From: Jeongeupia naejangsanensis | GTDB taxonomy: Bacteria; Pseudomonadota; Gammaproteobacteria; Burkholderiales; Chitinibacteraceae | DNA: 64,000 nt | Reading direction: 5' to 3' | Assembly (NCBI RefSeq): GCF_016865585.1 | Contig: NZ_JAESND010000010.1 | Location: 109,771 to 173,770, forward strand | Shown: one piece after another, positions 7,267-16,438 of the stretch | Position numbering within the stretch: the first letter of the stretch is position 1 | Layout of the letters: each line of letters starts with the position of its first letter | Program-made: the position numbers and the translations under genes | The notes under the pieces: generated by a model | The model's database searches: none | Told to the model about the DNA's origin: nothing | The model's input: only the letters and a program-made list of their open reading frames with translations

Positions 7267-8955
7267 ATGATGACCGTTCTGCTTCATCTTGCCGGTGGTG
7301 TCGCCCTTCTGACCTGGGGGCTGCACATGGTCGAAACCGGCTTCATGCGCGCCCTCGGCGCGTCGTTGCGACAACTGATGGGCCGCAGTCTGGGCAGCCG
7401 CTGGCGTGCGCTGTTCGCCGGGATGGCGATCACCACCGTACTGCAAAGCAGCACCGCCACCGGTCTGCTGGCGACCTCGTTCGCCGCGCGCCGGGTGCTG
7501 ACGCCGGTGGCCGGGCTGGCGATCATGCTTGGCGCCAACCTCGGCTCGACGCTGATCGTCCAGGCCTTCTCGCTGCATCTGGGCTGGGTGTCACCGCTGT
7601 GCCTGATCGCCGGGCTGTTCATGTTCGAGCGCGGCAAGGGCTCGCAGACGCGCGATTTCGGCCGCGCCTTCATCGGCATCGGCCTGATGCTGCTGGCGCT
7701 GCGGCTGCTGGTCGAAACGATGCAGCCGGCCGAGGCCGCACCGGCGGTACGGGCCATCCTTGATGTGCTGGCCGACCAGCCGCTGCCGAACGCGGTGATC
7801 GCCGCACTGCTGACTTGGGCAGCGCACTCGAGCATCCCGACCGTGCTGCTGGTGATGTCGCTCGCCGGCTCGCACGCGATCCCGGCCAGCACCGCACTGG
7901 CCATGGTGCTCGGCGCCAATATCGGCAGCGCGCTCAACCCGTGGTTCGAGGGCAACAAGGGCAACGACAACCTGCGCCGCCGGCTGCCGGCCGGCAACCT
8001 GCTGCTGCGGGGCGGCAGCTGCCTGATCCTGCTGACCGCGGTCGGCCCGCTGGCGCACGGGCTGTCCCGGCTCTGGCCCGATGCGGGCGCGCTGGTCGCC
8101 AACTTCCATACCCTGCTCAACTTCGGCATCGCGCTGTCCTTCATCGGCCTGCTCAAGCCGGTCTCGAAGCTGCTCGAGCGCCTCTTCCCGGATCACCGCC
8201 CGGCCGCCGACCAGCCCGATGCACCGCGCTACCTCGATCCGTCGGCCATTGCCACCCCGTCGCTGGCACTGACCTGCGCAACGCGCGAAGCGCTGCACAT
8301 GGGCGACATCGTCGAGGACATGCTGCGCTCGAGCATGCCGGCCCTGCTCGGTGACGACCGGCAGCGCATTCTGGACATCACGCGCCGCGACAACGCCGTC
8401 GACCGGCTGCACGAGGCGATCAAGCTCTACGTCACCGAGATCACCCGCGAAAGCCTGTCGCCGCAGGACGCGGCCCGGGCGATGGCGATCATCGGTTTCG
8501 TCATCAACATGGAGCACATCGGCGACATCATCGACAAGAACCTGATGGAGCTGGCCGGCAAGAAAATCCGCAGCCAGCTGAGCTTCTCGCACGACGGCGC
8601 CGCCGAGCTGACCCGGCTTCACCATGAAGTGCTGGAAAACTTCCACCGTGCCCAGTCGGTCTTCATTTCGGCCGACGTCCGCACCGCGCAGACGCTGCTG
8701 GCGGGCAAGGCCACGATCCGCGAGCTGGGCCGCCACGCCGCCGACACCCATCTGGCACGGCTGCGCGACGGCGTGCCCGAGAGCATCGCGTCAAGCTCGC
8801 TGCATCTGGACGTACTGCGCGATCTGCGGCGGATCCACTCGCACATCTGCGCGATCGCCTATCCGGTACTCGAACAGGGCGGCGCACCGGACGAAGGCCG
8901 CGCGCGGCCGAACGAAGCCGGCAAAACTTGGCAGGGGGTCGCCGGGCGAGTCTAG
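7267..8955 (+). CDS. Na/Pi symporter family protein with C-terminal PhoU domain
   Basis: A 562-residue inner-membrane protein. The N-terminal part (about residues 1-310) has two Na_Pi_cotrans repeats. The first carries the signature TTVLQSSTATGLLATSF; the second, inverted-repeat signature reads WAAHSSIPTVLLVMSL, with AHSS in place of the usual QSS. Residues about 340-540 are a PhoU-like helical domain (EALHMGDIVEDML, INMEHIGDIIDKN). YjbB-type relatives export or import phosphate. The start MMTVLLHLAGG is supported by GGGGAGA eight bases upstream; the frame remains open further upstream but is unconserved. It is monocistronic, with a terminator at 8969. Confidence 0.93.
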   Translation: MMTVLLHLAGGVALLTWGLHMVETGFMRALGASLRQLMGRSLGSRWRALFAGMAITTVLQSSTATGLLATSFAARRVLTPVAGLAIMLGANLGSTLIVQAFSLHLGWVSPLCLIAGLFMFERGKGSQTRDFGRAFIGIGLMLLALRLLVETMQPAEAAPAVRAILDVLADQPLPNAVIAALLTWAAHSSIPTVLLVMSLAGSHAIPASTALAMVLGANIGSALNPWFEGNKGNDNLRRRLPAGNLLLRGGSCLILLTAVGPLAHGLSRLWPDAGALVANFHTLLNFGIALSFIGLLKPVSKLLERLFPDHRPAADQPDAPRYLDPSAIATPSLALTCATREALHMGDIVEDMLRSSMPALLGDDRQRILDITRRDNAVDRLHEAIKLYVTEITRESLSPQDAARAMAIIGFVINMEHIGDIIDKNLMELAGKKIRSQLSFSHDGAAELTRLHHEVLENFHRAQSVFISADVRTAQTLLAGKATIRELGRHAADTHLARLRDGVPESIASSSLHLDVLRDLRRIHSHICAIAYPVLEQGGAPDEGRARPNEAGKTWQGVAGRV

Positions 8956-8968
8956 TCCCGGCGCAAAA

Positions 8969-8990
8969 AAACGGCCCCGCGGGGCCGTTT
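8969..8990. terminator. Bidirectional terminator between Na/Pi symporter and lipoprotein
   Basis: AAACGGCCCCGCGGGGCCGTTT is a perfect palindrome flanked by A and T runs. It sits between convergent genes and can serve both. Confidence 0.85.
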
Positions 8991-9013
8991 CTGTCACCAC
9001 TGGCGGGCCGCGG

Positions 9014-9520
9014 TCACATCGGCGCCGTTTGCGGTGCCGCCTGCGGGACGATGCCGTTGCCGGCCGGCACGACACGAGTACTTTTCTGGTCGGTCAGGAT
9101 GTCGACACGCTGGCCCACCGACAGCGGCGCGTCGGCCTTCTGCACGATGACCAGACGCTGGCCGTTGTCGAGCCGTACGGTAATTTCGTAGGCATCCTGC
9201 TGGGTCACGCCCTTTTCGATCGCGTTGCCGGCCAGACCGCCGACGATGGCGCCGAGGATGCCGGCGACAATCTGGCCGTTGCCCCCGCCGATGTTGGTGC
9301 CAGCGGTAATGCCGCCGATCGCGCCGCCGGCGACGGTGCCGACACCGGTCGAGTCTTCCATCTTCACCGAACGCAGGTTCTCGATCGCGCCCGACTGCAC
9401 GGTCGCAGCCTGCATCATCTGATCACGGTTGTAGACGTTCGACGAGGTATTGGCGCAGCCGGTCGCGAACAGTGCGGCGGCGAGCAAGGTGGTCGCGCCG
9501 AGAATGCGGCGGGTCGTCAT
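9014..9520 (-). CDS. Glycine-zipper outer-membrane lipoprotein (SlyB/17-kDa antigen-like)
   Basis: A 168-residue lipoprotein. The start MTTRRILGATTLLAAALFA is set by an ideal AGGAGG ribosome site; an in-frame ATG 27 codons upstream lacks one. The signal peptide ends at the lipobox ATGC (Cys22). Residues about 60-105 are a glycine zipper (GVGTVAGGAIGGITAGTNI, GILGAIVGGLAGNAIEKGV), the 2TM-type motif of SlyB and Rickettsia 17-kDa antigens. The rest is a small beta domain (YEITVRLDNGQRLVIVQ) that resembles SlyB C-termini. It is probably an envelope-stability lipoprotein in the outer membrane. It is monocistronic. Confidence 0.9.
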   Translation of the reverse strand: MTTRRILGATTLLAAALFATGCANTSSNVYNRDQMMQAATVQSGAIENLRSVKMEDSTGVGTVAGGAIGGITAGTNIGGGNGQIVAGILGAIVGGLAGNAIEKGVTQQDAYEITVRLDNGQRLVIVQKADAPLSVGQRVDILTDQKSTRVVPAGNGIVPQAAPQTAPM

Positions 9521-9590
9521 GATCCTGCCTCCTGATGGTTTGATCTGCCCATATTTTAATCGCCGCAATTCGCGGCCGCTGTGCAGCAAG

Positions 9591-10178
9591 TCACAGGGCA
9601 CGGCGGCGGAACCAGCCGGTCAGCGACCAGCGTTCCCGCTGTGCCGGCTTCACCTCGTGTTCGAAGCGGTCGGACATGAACACCGCCAGCGTGCCGCCAT
9701 GCGGCACGACGTCGGTATGGCTGCCGTCGTCGAGATAGAGCCGCAGCTCGCCACCGTCGGTCTCGCCCCATTCGGGATTCAGGTAGAGCACGATGGTGAC
9801 GACGCGGGTGTCCTCGCCGCGATGCTGGTCCAGATGCCGTTTGTAGAAGCGCCCTGCCGGATAGACCGCCAGATGGCATTCGAGTTCGGCCAGACCGAGA
9901 TAGAGCGCAGCATTCAGCTCGCCGCGCAGCGCGTCGAGCCGTGCCAGCGCAAGCGCCGCAGCCGGGTCGGCGTCGTCGAGCCACAGCACCTCGTCGCCGC
10001 GAATCTCGCCGTTGACGGCATGACCGCCGGCACGGCCGACGCCGGCGCGGGCGAAGTCACCGCGCCGCGCCTGGGACGATGCAACCAGCGCGGCGACCTC
10101 GGCCGGCGTCAGGAACCCCGGCAGCACGCACCAGCCGGTTTCAACCAGCGCGTTGACGACGCAATCGAACCCACTCAC
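9591..10178 (-). CDS. 2-oxoglutarate/Fe(II)-dependent oxygenase (prolyl-hydroxylase-like)
   Basis: A 195-residue cytosolic protein with the P4Hc/PHD-type double-stranded beta helix. Iron ligands are visible: His115 and Asp117 (KRHLDQH) and His174 (DRFEHEV). Arg183 (RERWSLTGWF) is the likely 2-oxoglutarate anchor. The N-terminal block WCVLPGFLTPAEVAAL is typical of bacterial SM-20/PHD proteins that hydroxylate a proline, for example in EF-Tu of Pseudomonas; the substrate here is unknown. Its first 38 bp overlap the 3' end of the Gcr-family gene, so the two are translationally coupled. Confidence 0.9.
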   Translation of the reverse strand: MSGFDCVVNALVETGWCVLPGFLTPAEVAALVASSQARRGDFARAGVGRAGGHAVNGEIRGDEVLWLDDADPAAALALARLDALRGELNAALYLGLAELECHLAVYPAGRFYKRHLDQHRGEDTRVVTIVLYLNPEWGETDGGELRLYLDDGSHTDVVPHGGTLAVFMSDRFEHEVKPAQRERWSLTGWFRRRAL

Positions 10179-12216
10179 GCACGGTCTCCTGATGGTTGGG
10201 CAGGCTGGGCACCGGCGCTTCGACCACCGGTTTGGGCGAGCGCGGCGGCACGAAGAACTGCGCCGGATTCTTGAGGAAGCGCCGGACCAGCTCGCCGAGC
10301 AGGGGCTTGGTCGCCTGGAAGGTCAGCTTGCGCGAGCGCAGCGCCACCCACAGCGCCAGACCGAAGCTGACCGCGAGGTTGGTCATGCCGATCAGCGCGA
10401 TGCCCAGCACCGACATCGCGACGATGTGCCAGTCGAGCTGGAAGTTGTACGCCACCGCGGCAAACGACAGGTAGGCCGACGAGAAGGTGATGTGACGGAT
10501 GTCGATCGGCAGGCCGAGCAGGAAGCCGACGGTGCCGATCATGCCCAGCATCATGCCGAAATAGAAGTTACCGGCCAGCGCGCCAAGGTTGTTCTCGATG
10601 TACTTGGCCAGCCGCCTGGCGCGCGACTCGCCGACCAGCCAGTTCAGCCACGGCAATGCCGCGATCCGGTCGGGAATGCGGTTGTAGATCGCCTTGTTGT
10701 CGTAGTAGCCCGAAATCAGCCCGGCGAGGAACAGGCAGCAGCCGGCGATTGCAGCATGGAACACCGCCAGACTGGCAATCGGCGACAGATCGTGCAGCAG
10801 GTGGTCGGCCTTGGCGGCATCGACCGGCGGCACGCCGAAGTACCAGTTCCACGTCATGGCGATCAGCAGCGCCACCGGCATCGCCAGTGCGACGTTGCCG
10901 ACAATGGCGATGAACTGCGTACGCACGACCTTGACGATCAGTCCGGCGAGCTCGTCGAGGTCGAGCCGCTGCCGGTTGCGCTTGCTGCCGGCATGGATCG
11001 TCGCGGCAATCTTGGCCGCCGTCATCGCCGGCTGCTTGGTCGCGATGGTGAAGTGCAGCATGTGGATCAGCATGAAGCCGAGCGCGTAGTTCAGGCCGAA
11101 CAGGATGGCCTCGAGCAGCAGCGGGATGTGCGCCTTGGCGGTCAGCAGCTTGAGCAGCGCCATGAAGCCGACGATGACACCGGCGCCGGCGGCCGACCTG
11201 AACATGCCCAGCCATTCGCTGCGCGTTTCGGCGATGTAGTGCTCGCCGGTGTGGCTGGCGTGCTCGGTCACCTGCAGGGCCAGCAAGGAGGTGTTTTCGG
11301 CGAAGACGTCGCGGATCCGGTACTTGCGGTTCTCGGCGCGCACCAGCGCGACCAGGCCGTCGATCACCAGCTCGGCCTTGTCCGGGTTCGGCACCGGATC
11401 GATCAGCAGCAGCAGCATGCGCATGCGCTCGATGTGCTGGTAGATCCGCACCAGATGGTAGGTCAGCCCGACCGAGATGCCGTTCTTCGCCGCGCTCTTC
11501 TTCGCCTTGGTCAGCCACTCCTCGCACTGGTCGAGCAGCACGAGGATGGGCCGGACGTCCTCGTCGGGCAGCGCCTCGTCGATCATCGTCCGGCGGTAAT
11601 GCTCGATATAGGCCAGCGTTTCGACGTTCTGGCGCACGAACGGCGACTCGAAGCGCTCGATGTCCGGGTTGTTGCGCACCAGCTCGGGTTCGAGGCCGAT
11701 CGCCGACAGCCGGCACGACAGCACCTGGATCGCCTCGAGCACCTGGACCCGGGTCTTGTTGATGCTGACCAGGTCGGTCTCGTCGTGGAAATGCATCGCC
11801 CGGCCGAGCGCCAGCCAGGCCTCGCGGCTGATCGCCTCGAGCCAGACGTAGTCGGTCTTCTTGTGGAACAGCGCGCCGAACACGTCCTTGAGCGAATAAC
11901 GGTTGAACACCGGCGGCAGCACGCGGTAACCGATGCGGCGGGTCAGCGCGGTATAGAAGGTCTCGTTCGAGAGGATGCCGGTGTCGGTATAGAGCTGGAC
12001 CTGCTTGCGTGTCGACAGCAGGTGCAGCATGTGGCGCCGCAGTGCGGCACGGAAGTCGCCCGACTGTTCGAGCAGGTAGGCCAGCGCCTGTACCGCATTG
12101 TTGGCGGCAACGGCATCGGCGTGGTCGCGCGGGCGCATCGTGTCGACGAGCTCGCGAAACAGGTCGAAAGCGCGGTCGGTCGGCGCGCTGACCATCGTTC
12201 GCAGAATGGCTTCCAT
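10141..12216 (-). CDS. Gcr-family ('site-specific recombinase') multispanning membrane protein
   Basis: A 691-residue protein of the family annotated as gonococcal growth-related recombinase Gcr (SpecificRecomb, PF10136). Residues 1-350 are soluble and helical. Residues about 365-640 contain six or so hydrophobic helices (for example AGAGVIVGFMALLKLL, IVGNVALAMPVALLIAM, FYFGMMLGMIGTVGFLLG). I see no serine- or tyrosine-recombinase motif, so the recombinase name is doubtful and the protein is better described as a membrane protein of unknown role. The start MEAILRTMVSAPTDRAF is preferred over an upstream ATG that adds 47 arginine- and proline-rich residues. It overlaps the oxygenase gene downstream. 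Confidence 0.85.
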   Translation of the reverse strand: MEAILRTMVSAPTDRAFDLFRELVDTMRPRDHADAVAANNAVQALAYLLEQSGDFRAALRRHMLHLLSTRKQVQLYTDTGILSNETFYTALTRRIGYRVLPPVFNRYSLKDVFGALFHKKTDYVWLEAISREAWLALGRAMHFHDETDLVSINKTRVQVLEAIQVLSCRLSAIGLEPELVRNNPDIERFESPFVRQNVETLAYIEHYRRTMIDEALPDEDVRPILVLLDQCEEWLTKAKKSAAKNGISVGLTYHLVRIYQHIERMRMLLLLIDPVPNPDKAELVIDGLVALVRAENRKYRIRDVFAENTSLLALQVTEHASHTGEHYIAETRSEWLGMFRSAAGAGVIVGFMALLKLLTAKAHIPLLLEAILFGLNYALGFMLIHMLHFTIATKQPAMTAAKIAATIHAGSKRNRQRLDLDELAGLIVKVVRTQFIAIVGNVALAMPVALLIAMTWNWYFGVPPVDAAKADHLLHDLSPIASLAVFHAAIAGCCLFLAGLISGYYDNKAIYNRIPDRIAALPWLNWLVGESRARRLAKYIENNLGALAGNFYFGMMLGMIGTVGFLLGLPIDIRHITFSSAYLSFAAVAYNFQLDWHIVAMSVLGIALIGMTNLAVSFGLALWVALRSRKLTFQATKPLLGELVRRFLKNPAQFFVPPRSPKPVVEAPVPSLPNHQETVREWVRLRRQRAG

Positions 12217-12418
12217 TCGGGTTTCCGTAGTTTTTGCAATTTTATCGCAGGGCGTCCGCGTCCGCGCGAAACGCCCGGCAAGCCCGTGATCGCCCCGGTT
12301 CATGACGATGGCGACCACCGGCGGCGTGAGGGCGGCCCTGTGCGCGCATGGCCGCATAGCATGCCTGATGACGGCCGGATGGGGCAGCGTAAACGCTTGG
12401 CCTTGAAAAAAACGAAAA

Positions 12419-12437
12419 CGCCCGCAATGCGGGCGTC
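12419..12437 (-). terminator. Terminator after exbD
   Basis: On the minus strand ACGCCCGCATTGCGGGCGT is followed by a long T-rich tract (complement of AAAAAAACGAAA). It lies 44 bp beyond the exbD stop. Confidence 0.8.
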
Positions 12438-12480
12438 TTTCAGCGGCGTTGCGGCCGGGTTCCGGCCTGCGCCGGCACGG

Positions 12481-12893
<413 letters not shown>

Positions 12894-12897
<4 letters not shown>

Positions 12898-13628
12898 TTG
12901 CTCCCGTTGACGACGTTCAGCGCCGGTGCCGGCGACGCGGCCGTGCTGCCGACGCGCGAACCGGTGACGAAGTAGGCGTGCAGGTCATGCGCGAAGCGCG
13001 ACAGCTGCATCGACACCGCCTTGTTGCCGCGCACCAGCGCGTTGTAGCCGAGCACTGCCGGGATCGCGACCGCGAGGCCGAAGGCGGTCATGATCAGCGC
13101 CTCGCCGACCGGACCGGCGACCTTGTCGATCGTCGCCTGGCCGCTCACACCGATACCGACCAGCGCGTGGTAGATGCCCCAGACCGTGCCGAACAGGCCC
13201 ACGAACGGCGCGGTCGAGCCGACCGAGGCGAGGATGGACAGGCCCGACTGCATCGATTGCTGGGCGTCGTCGATCGCGCGGCGCAGGTTGCTGGTCACCC
13301 AGTCGCTGACATTGAGCGCGCCGTGCAGGTCGTTCTTGTTGTGTGCGTGGTGGGCCACCGCGTCGGCGCCCTCTTCGGCCAGATGGCGGAACGGGTTCGA
13401 CGCACGGGTCTCGCCGAGCGACGACAGGCCGGCGGCGAAATCGCGCTGGTGCCAGAAATCGTTGCTGGCGGCGCTGGCCTGGCGCTTGAGTTTGACCAGT
13501 CGTGCCGCCTTGAGCACGATCACGCACCACGATGCGATCGACATCACCAGCAGCAGGATGGCCACGCTGCGCGTGACGAAATCGCCTTGTGCCCAGAGCG
13601 CGGCGATACCGTAGGGATTGGTTTCCAT
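12894..13628 (-). CDS. exbB: ExbB/MotA-TolQ-ExbB proton channel protein
   Basis: A 244-residue inner-membrane protein with three helices (about residues 15-36, 130-155, 175-200). Family motifs are SVGSTAPFVGLFGTVWGIYH in the second helix and GPVGEALIMTAFGLAVAIPA in the third. It forms the pentameric stator around ExbD and powers TonB. It is the first gene of an exbB-exbD operon. A Fur-box-like sequence lies about 65 bp upstream of the ATG, so iron-starvation control is likely. Confidence 0.92.
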
Positions 13629-13967
13629 CTCGTTTCCTTGTGCGATTCGTTAGGCCGAAACCCGTGGGCCGCCCATTCCAGCCTGCCATATTAACGAGAA
13701 TTGTTATCATCCTCAACGCTTTGCGGCCACTATCTGCGACACGCGCAGACCGACCGGCACAGTTCGCAGTCTTGCCGACACGGCACTGACGCAAAGCTTG
13801 GGAACGTTTCTTTGAAATTGGGTTCGGCAACGTTGCCGTAGCGTCATCGTCAAGCAACATATCGGAAAGGCCATTGCCAAATGCTGCCAAGGCATTTGAC
13901 CGGGCCGCTGCCTAGAATGAGGGCAAACCGGCTTCGCCAGCCGTTCCCCGCGCCTTTCCGAGACCTC
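13629..13967. promoter_or_regulatory. Divergent promoter region of exbBD and the CSS-EAL gene
   Basis: This 339-bp gap between divergent genes holds one recognisable site, a Fur-like box (separate entry), in its exbB-proximal part. The remainder has no credible ORF, RNA gene or hairpin. Confidence 0.5.
13693..13712 (-). promoter_or_regulatory. Probable Fur box upstream of exbB
   Basis: The + strand sequence ACGAGAATTGTTATCATCC matches the common Fur target form GAGAATnnTTATCAT with two substitutions. It is AT-rich in a GC-rich context and sits upstream of iron-related exbBD. Assigned by eye, not by a matrix score. Confidence 0.6.
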
Positions 13968-15575
13968 ATGCCCTTTCGACTCGCCAAACTCTTGCGTCGT
14001 CCGGACGCCGCCGATCTGCCTTTGGCAACGCTGCAACCGAAGCATCCGGGCAAACGCCTGCTCGTCTCGTTGCTGGTCGCCATGGCACTGCCGGCCATCG
14101 GCGTCGCCGTGGCGTCGCTGCAGGCGCGCTGGCAGCTGCAACAGCGTGCGGACAAGGTCGTGGCCCAGTCGATCGGCCTGCTCGACCAGATGTTGGGCAA
14201 CGCCGATACCAGCAACAACGCCGTGATGCAGCTGGCCGGCGGCCCCTGCAACGACGATACCCGGCAGCTGCTGCAGCGGCAGGTCGCCACGGTCCCCTTC
14301 GTCCGGTCGGTCAACCTCGTCGAACACGACCGCCTGTACTGCACTTCGCTGCTCGGCAGCACCGATCAGGCAATCGGCTTGGAAGCCTACGTCGACGGCC
14401 GCCTCCGCCTGCGTCCGGGAAACGCCACCACGCCGGAGGTCCCCATCCTCGTCGTTCGGCAGGCCCGCGACCAGCGTGGTGCCCTTTCGGTCATCGACGG
14501 ACGCTATCTGCACCGCGCGCTGCAGTTCGCCTCCGACTACAGCGAACTGTATCTGGTCGTCGGCCCGCTCTACATGGACAAGTTCGGCCAGGTGCACAAG
14601 GCACCGGTGCCGCCCCTGCCGCAGGCCCGGTCCAGCATCGCCTCGGCGCACTTTCCCTACACCGTGGTCGCCGGCTCGCCGGAAGGCTCGATCGTGCGTT
14701 ACCTGATGGACTACGACCTCGCGTTGCTGGTCCTGATCGGCAGCCTCGGCCTTCTGAGCGGTGTCATCTGTTATCGCCTGCTGGGCCGTCCCGCATCGCC
14801 GCGCACGCAGTTGCAGGGCGCCCTCAATGCAAAACAGTTCGAGCCCTTCGTCCAGCCCATCGTCAACGCCACTGACGGGCGCTGGTCCGGCGTCGAAGTG
14901 CTGATGCGCTGGCGTCTGCCCGGCGAAGGCCTGATCCGCCCCGACCTGTTCATTCCGATGGCCGAACAGACCGGACTGATCCTGCCGATGACGCGCGACC
15001 TGATGCGCCAGGTGGCCGAAGCACTGGTACCGCACGCCACCGAGCTGCCCCCGCACTTTCACGTCGGCTTCAACATCAGTGCCGCGCACTGCAACGACCC
15101 ACGGCTGCTCGACGACTGCCGCGATTTTCTCGCCCGCTTTCCGCCGGGCAGCATCGAGCTGTGGCTCGAGCTGACCGAACGCCAGCTGATCGAGCCGACC
15201 GAGCAGACCGACCTGCTGTTCATGCAGCTCGATTCGATCGGCGTCAAGGTGGCGATCGACGACTTCGGCATCGGCCACGCCAGCCTCAACTACCTGCAGC
15301 GCTTCAAGGTCGATGCGCTGAAAATCGACCAGAGCTTCATCAAGCGCATCGGCGCAGACACGTTGTCGGCCCACCTGCTCGACACGCTGGTCGAACTGGC
15401 GACCAAGCTCGAGATCGACCTGATCGCCGAAGGCGTCGAAACCGCGGCGCAGCGCGATTACCTGCGGGCGCTGCACGTGCGTTACCTGCAGGGCTACTTT
15501 TTCGGCCGGCCGATGCCGATCGGCGAGTTCATTCACGCGCATCGCCACAAGCGCGATACTGCCGACCACCCCTGA
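13968..15575 (+). CDS. CSS-motif EAL-domain c-di-GMP phosphodiesterase
   Basis: A 535-residue inner-membrane protein. Helices at about residues 24-46 and 245-265 bracket a periplasmic CSS-type sensor (about 47-243) that carries the family landmark CNDDT and, later, YCTSLLG, with redox-type cysteines. Residues about 285-525 are an EAL domain with intact catalytic blocks: GVEVLMRWR (EVL form of EAL), FNISAAH, ELTERQLIEP, AIDDFGIGHASLNYL, DALKIDQSFI and IAEGVETAAQ. It is likely an active phosphodiesterase of the PdeB/PdeC type regulated by periplasmic disulfide state. The start MPFRLAKLL is chosen to give a short basic cytoplasmic leader. Confidence 0.93.
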   Translation: MPFRLAKLLRRPDAADLPLATLQPKHPGKRLLVSLLVAMALPAIGVAVASLQARWQLQQRADKVVAQSIGLLDQMLGNADTSNNAVMQLAGGPCNDDTRQLLQRQVATVPFVRSVNLVEHDRLYCTSLLGSTDQAIGLEAYVDGRLRLRPGNATTPEVPILVVRQARDQRGALSVIDGRYLHRALQFASDYSELYLVVGPLYMDKFGQVHKAPVPPLPQARSSIASAHFPYTVVAGSPEGSIVRYLMDYDLALLVLIGSLGLLSGVICYRLLGRPASPRTQLQGALNAKQFEPFVQPIVNATDGRWSGVEVLMRWRLPGEGLIRPDLFIPMAEQTGLILPMTRDLMRQVAEALVPHATELPPHFHVGFNISAAHCNDPRLLDDCRDFLARFPPGSIELWLELTERQLIEPTEQTDLLFMQLDSIGVKVAIDDFGIGHASLNYLQRFKVDALKIDQSFIKRIGADTLSAHLLDTLVELATKLEIDLIAEGVETAAQRDYLRALHVRYLQGYFFGRPMPIGEFIHAHRHKRDTADHP

Positions 15576-15598
15576 TCTTCCGGCAGCCCCGATCACCG

Positions 15599-16189
15599 AT
15601 GAAACCACTGCTCTACACCTTCCGCCGCTGCCCGTACGCGATGCGTGCCCGCCTCGCCATCGCCGCGAGCGGCGTCGACGTCGAACAACACGAGGTCGTG
15701 CTGCGCGACAAGCCCGCCGGGCTGCTCGCCGCGTCGCCCAAGGGCACCGTGCCGGTGCTGTGCCTGCCCGATGGCCGCGTGATCGAGCAAAGCCTCGACA
15801 TCATGCTGTGGGCGCTGGCAACCCGCGATCCGCAACGCTGGCTGGCGGACCGGGCCGGCGCACTGGCGCTGATCGCCGACAATGACGACGGCTTCAAGCG
15901 CGACCTCGATCACTACAAGTATGCCGAACGCTTCCCCGAGCACCCGGCCAGCCACTACCGGCAGCGCGGCGAGCGCTTTCTGGCCCGGCTCGAAGCGATG
16001 CTCGCGCAGCAAGCGCATCTGGGCGGCATGCAGCCGGGGCTGGCCGACGCGGCGCTGTTCCCCTTCGTGCGCCAGTTCGCCCATGTCGACAAGGCGTGGT
16101 TTTACGCGGCGCCGTATCCGCGGCTGATCGCCTGGCTCGACGACTGGCTGGCCTCCCCGCTGTTCGCCACGGTGATGCAGAAGACGTAA
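15599..16189 (+). CDS. Glutathione S-transferase family protein
   Basis: A 196-residue protein with a thioredoxin-fold N-domain (residues 1-75; MKPLLYTFRRCPYAMRARLA, SPKGTVPVLCLPDG, cis-Pro in GTVPVL) and a helical C-domain (about 85-195). Cys11 in RRCPYAMR lies where glutaredoxin-like or omega-type transferases have their catalytic cysteine, so thiol transferase or dehydroascorbate reductase-type chemistry is more likely than classical conjugation. It lies 23 bp after the EAL gene and may be cotranscribed with it, though there is no functional link. A terminator follows immediately. Confidence 0.9.
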   Translation: MKPLLYTFRRCPYAMRARLAIAASGVDVEQHEVVLRDKPAGLLAASPKGTVPVLCLPDGRVIEQSLDIMLWALATRDPQRWLADRAGALALIADNDDGFKRDLDHYKYAERFPEHPASHYRQRGERFLARLEAMLAQQAHLGGMQPGLADAALFPFVRQFAHVDKAWFYAAPYPRLIAWLDDWLASPLFATVMQKT

Positions 16190-16194
16190 AAAAA

Positions 16195-16216
16195 AGGATG
16201 GCGGCGCCATCCTTTT
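16195..16216 (+). terminator. Terminator after the glutathione transferase gene
   Basis: AAGGATGGCGGCGCCATCCTT forms a perfect hairpin (GGATGGC / GCCATCC), followed by TTTT and preceded by an A run. It starts a few bases after the stop codon. Confidence 0.85.
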
Positions 16217-16224
16217 CCGGGGCC

Positions 16225-16330
16225 GGCCTCGGCCTCGATCACCGCGAACACGATCACTGTCGATCTCGACCAGCGCATCCTTCGGAAGCCGTGCCACCTC
16301 GGCCCAGCTGCGCGCCGGACACAAGGGCCG
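16225..16330 (-). pseudogene. Relic of a RidA-family gene (C-terminal end only)
   Basis: Reading the minus strand from about 16320 gives PARSWAEVARLPKDALVEID, an almost exact copy of the RidA/YjgF C-terminal signature (PARSxxEVxxLPKxALVEIE). Immediately after it the frame breaks: the expected hydrophobic end (VIVFAVIEAE) continues in another frame. No RidA N-terminal or catalytic arginine region is left upstream. The relic is directly downstream of cyuA on the same strand. RidA removes the 2-aminoacrylate made by cysteine-degrading enzymes, so a former cyuA-ridA operon is plausible. Confidence 0.6.
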
Positions 16331-16438
16331 ATCGCGGCGGCGAGCCTGAGGGGAGTCCGGCAATTCACCGGTACGCCCCCGAGTAGAAATCGCAGGAGCG
16401 TACCGGCTCGCCTCGCGAACAAGCCGGTGACCAGGCAA

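Noticed and set aside
10141..12216. Treating the Gcr-family gene as evidence of a mobile element or integrase
   Set aside because: The protein is multispanning membrane-type without serine or tyrosine recombinase motifs, and no attachment sites or direct repeats flank it.
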